A stretch of DNA of 9,403 nucleotides from PS1 clade bacterium. GTDB lineage: Bacteria > Pseudomonadota > Alphaproteobacteria > RS24. Location of the stretch: assembly GCA_016779015.1 (NCBI GenBank), contig JADHOK010000047.1, positions 1 through 9,403 on the forward strand. The letters are read 5' to 3'. Below, piece after piece: positions 6,842 to 9,403 of this stretch. Every line of letters starts with the position of its first letter. The stretch's first letter is position 1. A program made the translations under genes and the position numbers. The notes below the pieces were generated by a model, which saw nothing but the letters and a program-made list of their open reading frames with translations, had not been told where the DNA came from and ran no database searches.

Positions 6842-7223
6842 AATTCAAGGCAAGCCCGAACAGGGCAAGGTCACCTCATTGAGGCGTATCTGGCATGCCT
6901 TTTTGTTTTCGGTTGATGGGTAGCGTTTCATCATCGCCAATGAAGCAGCCTTTAAGCAGCAAGTGATTATCGGCGTTATATTATTCGCCATTGCTACCTA
7001 TATCAGCGACAGCGTCGGCGAGATGACACTTCTGGTTCTGCCCGTCTTGGTGTGCTGGTTGATCGAAATTATCAATACCGCCATTGAAGCGGTGGCCGAT
7101 GCCGTGTCAGAAGAATTTGATGCCAATATCAAAATCGCTAAAGACCTCGGCTCGCTGGCCGTTCTGACCGGCTACGTCATTCTGGCGTTTGTTTGGGGCG
7201 TTGTCTTATACGGCAAATTTTGA
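6822..7223 (+). pseudogene. dgkA: Diacylglycerol kinase DgkA interrupted by an in-frame amber codon
   Basis: DgkA is a small inner-membrane kinase that phosphorylates diacylglycerol to phosphatidic acid, recycling lipid from glycan synthesis. Reading from ATG 6822, with GAGGG at 6809-6813 eight bases before it, gives 33 codons ending SVDG, then TAG (6921-6923), then RFIIANEAAFKQQ and the rest of the enzyme to TGA 7223; without the amber it would be 133 residues. The frame aligns without gaps on E. coli DgkA at this point: Gly20, amber at Leu21, Arg22, Asn27-Glu28-Ala-Ala-Phe. Later active-site residues are present: the EIINTAIEAVAD block (E69, N72, E76) and AKD (K94, D95). The residue matching E34 is Gln. 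An in-frame GTG at 6963 would give only 86 residues without Glu28. It could be a true nonsense mutation, readthrough, or a sequencing error. Confidence 0.85.
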
Positions 7224-7314
7224 GGCGCGCTTATCTTTCATTAATTGCAACGTCGCTGTGGCCGGCAACAGCTTTGGAAGAAGAGCTTATTGGTGCCGGT
7301 TTAAGCTTGCGGCG

Positions 7315-9402
7315 TTAATCGCCAATGGTTTTCAGCGTGTATGTGAAATTAATGCTGGTGTCGGGCTCAATCGCGCCGATACGCGAATAATCGCGGTCGA
7401 AACTGATGGTCACCAATGTGCACTCATCCTCATAAGTGAAAGCGGCATTGGCGCGCACGTGCTCCTCGGTTTCGAGATTTTCACGCAAGCTGGCATCGAG
7501 CCGCCAGTGCTGCCCGATTTGCCAACCCAGCGTGCCGGTGGCTTCTTCCAATACGGCGCTGCCGCTGCTTTGTTGGCCCGCCTCGTAAAAGCTATGGCTC
7601 AGCCCAAAGTCGAGGTCTTTGAAGCCCAGCGTCATCGTGCTTTCGCTGCGCAATAACTCGCCCGCATCATCGGTAAAGCGGGCGCGTTGCGTCAGTGTCA
7701 GCGGCCCGGCATATATGGCCGCTTCGCTCAGCAGCGCCGAGCGGTTATCGCCGAAGCCGGAGCGGGCGCTGAAAGTTTCATCCGATAGGTTAAAAGACTG
7801 GCCGATAAAAAACCGCGTCGATAACCGGTCCATGAAATCAAGCTCATGGTCGAGACCGAGATTGATGCGACTGGCTTCGTCTTTCGGCGTTAACGGCTGA
7901 AACAACTGGCTGCGTGTCAGGTCGCGGGTCACGGCACCGATATGGGGGATGTCGTCGTAACCGGCATCGGCCTCCGCCAGCACCAATTGAATTTTGGGTG
8001 ACAGGGTTTGACGGTCATGGCGCCCGATGCGCTGCAACGGATAGGCGATGGTGAGGGCGGTGCTGTTGGCGCTGAGGAGTGTGTCTACTTCTCTGGCCGT
8101 TTCGGCGCTGGGATCGTCCGCCGCGATAGAGAAATCATAGGCGTCGAGGGTCAGTCGGTTACTTGCCGACAGCACAAATCCGGCGCGCGTGGTGTGCCGC
8201 CACGACCAGTCCAACATGGACGATGCGCGGGTTTCATCGACATCCTGCTCGCGCCCGCTTTGGCTAATTCGATTGCTCACCAGCAAAGAGCCGCCGAGAA
8301 CCTGCTGCGCAAAAACATATCGATGGGTCAGGGTCGGAAAAATCGTATTGACGGTAGCCGCGGTTTCCGCATTCAGCGTTTCGCGAAACTTATACCCCTC
8401 AATGCTGACGAAATGACGACCAAAGCTGCGATTGGCGCTCAGTCGGCTGGTCAGTCGCGTCGTGTCGGAAATTTTATAGCGGCGATAGAACAGGTCATCA
8501 GAGGCATCTTGCAGGGCAAAGCCCAGCGACCAGTCGCCGAGGCGGAATTGCCCGTCACCCAAAATGCCACCGCGTAGCTCGCGTGATGTGTCCGCCGCTA
8601 GCAGGTTTCTGGGGCGGTGAATATATCCGGTCAGTTGATAGCTGCCGTTTTGCGTTAAGTGACGCCATTCGCCGGTCACAAACGGCTCTTGTTTTTCGCT
8701 GACGCGCGGCGTCAGGGTCAGGTCGTAATTCGACGCCAAATTGAAGAAATAGGGCACATTGACCGCCGCGCCGAAATCATTGGAACTGGCAAGGTTAGGG
8801 GTCAGAAAACCGCTGCGTTTTTCGACCTCCGGTCCGGCATGCGCCATATAGGGCAGGTAGAAAACCGGCAGGCCGTACACCTCCAGCCGCGGATGAGCGT
8901 AAAAAACGTTCTGCCCTTCGCGGTCATAAGTGATGCGCGCGGCGCGCAATTGCCATAACGGCTCAGCCTTCGGGTCCTCGCATTCGGGACAGCTTGTGTA
9001 AATCGCGTTATTGAGCCTGAGCGTCGACCCGTCGCGTTCGGCCGTATCAGCGCGCATACGCCAGCTTTCGGGCGAGGAGAAGCGCGTTTCGGTGAAGCTG
9101 CCTTTTTCCAACCGATTGTCGATAGTGCCACTGGCGGCACTCATTTTGTCGCCACTGGTTTCAACAAGGCTGAGCGCGCCGGGCACATTTAGCTGTTTTT
9201 TGTCGCGATTATAGGTCAGCGCCTCGCTTGACAAAACGCGCCCGTCCGACCGCGCTTCCACCGCGCCGGTCGCAGAGATGATGCCGCTTTCATCATCCAC
9301 GATGATTTCGCGGGCATCCAGCGTCGCCGTTTGGGCACGGGCGGCGAGGGGCAGCATGACAAGCATCAGCAGACAGGTGAAATTTAAGGCACGCGAAATC
9401 AT
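7315..9402 (-). CDS. lptD: LPS-assembly protein LptD (outer-membrane beta-barrel)
   Basis: A 695-residue outer-membrane protein that, with the lipoprotein LptE, inserts lipopolysaccharide into the outer leaflet. A signal peptide (residues 1-23, LMLVMLPLAARA before Gln24) precedes an LptA/OstA-like periplasmic domain (about 25-190) with ATGAVEARSDGR. Then come the motif TSCPEC with Cys138 and Cys141, PLWQLRAARITYD, and YGLPVFYLPYM leading into KRSGFLTP, a strong LptD hallmark. The rest alternates as barrel strands, ending in INFTYTL near the C-terminus. One further cysteine, Cys661, sits in YEDECTL, unlike the adjacent Cys pair of E. coli LptD. The start ATG lies one base inside the window edge, so no upstream signal can be seen; the signal peptide supports it. 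It is convergent with dgkA, and the usual surA-pdxA-rsmA genes do not follow it. Confidence 0.95.
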   Translation of the reverse strand: MISRALNFTCLLMLVMLPLAARAQTATLDAREIIVDDESGIISATGAVEARSDGRVLSSEALTYNRDKKQLNVPGALSLVETSGDKMSAASGTIDNRLEKGSFTETRFSSPESWRMRADTAERDGSTLRLNNAIYTSCPECEDPKAEPLWQLRAARITYDREGQNVFYAHPRLEVYGLPVFYLPYMAHAGPEVEKRSGFLTPNLASSNDFGAAVNVPYFFNLASNYDLTLTPRVSEKQEPFVTGEWRHLTQNGSYQLTGYIHRPRNLLAADTSRELRGGILGDGQFRLGDWSLGFALQDASDDLFYRRYKISDTTRLTSRLSANRSFGRHFVSIEGYKFRETLNAETAATVNTIFPTLTHRYVFAQQVLGGSLLVSNRISQSGREQDVDETRASSMLDWSWRHTTRAGFVLSASNRLTLDAYDFSIAADDPSAETAREVDTLLSANSTALTIAYPLQRIGRHDRQTLSPKIQLVLAEADAGYDDIPHIGAVTRDLTRSQLFQPLTPKDEASRINLGLDHELDFMDRLSTRFFIGQSFNLSDETFSARSGFGDNRSALLSEAAIYAGPLTLTQRARFTDDAGELLRSESTMTLGFKDLDFGLSHSFYEAGQQSSGSAVLEEATGTLGWQIGQHWRLDASLRENLETEEHVRANAAFTYEDECTLVTISFDRDYSRIGAIEPDTSINFTYTLKTIGD

Positions 9403-9403
9403 T

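Noticed and set aside
6963..7223. Treating the 86-codon GTG frame as the real, complete dgkA
   Set aside because: It lacks the N-terminal helix and NEAAF segment, has no good ribosome binding site, and the upstream in-frame sequence before the amber aligns with DgkA.
7261..7300. CCGGCA and TGCCGG as a possible terminator between dgkA and lptD
   Set aside because: Only 6 bp of stem with a 26-base loop and no T run on either side; too weak to call. The rest of the 91-bp gap shows nothing clear.
7311..7323. GGCG-TTAAT-CGCC palindrome over the lptD stop codon
   Set aside because: Four-base arms are expected by chance and no U tract follows.
7189..7656. A 155-codon plus-strand frame running from dgkA into lptD
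   Set aside because: It is antisense to the lptD C-terminus and has no supporting start signal or motif.

Overview
The window looks like chromosomal DNA of an alphaproteobacterium. This rests on an AGCS symporter of the type seen in that class, a YghU-type glutathione transferase-like enzyme, an LptD with a TSCPEC cysteine pair and a single C-terminal cysteine, moderately GC-rich sequence and Shine-Dalgarno-led genes. The genus cannot be fixed from the sequence. No mobile element, CRISPR array, tRNA or rRNA was seen, and most genes are housekeeping or central-metabolic.

Layout. Positions 1-3492 run on the plus strand: the 3' part of a sodium:amino-acid (AGCS) symporter, a strong GC hairpin, a four-copy 12-bp tandem repeat, two overlapping PaaI-like hotdog thioesterase genes, and yghU. 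A bidirectional intrinsic terminator at 3494-3522 separates yghU from a minus-strand operon. That operon is transcribed from about 6494 down to 3554: a free-standing biotinyl carrier protein, an acyl-CoA carboxylase carboxyltransferase, and a zinc-less MDR/quinone-reductase-like enzyme. A 134-bp divergent regulatory region (6495-6628) separates it from a plus-strand pair: a 70-residue single-pass membrane protein and dgkA (diacylglycerol kinase), whose starts and stops overlap. lptD then comes in convergently on the minus strand and fills the rest of the window.

How the genes work together. The biotin carrier and carboxyltransferase are two of the three parts of a biotin-dependent carboxylase; the biotin carboxylase is not here. 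The two hotdog proteins are probably co-translated and may act on acyl-CoA thioesters. dgkA and lptD both serve the cell envelope (lipid recycling and LPS insertion).

The most notable observation is that dgkA, which has a good ribosome binding site and aligns residue for residue with E. coli DgkA, carries an in-frame amber codon at 6921-6923, at the position of E. coli Leu21. The intact reading frame downstream lacks the N-terminal segment and the catalytically important NEAAF region unless readthrough occurs. I found no convincing wholly new system in this window.
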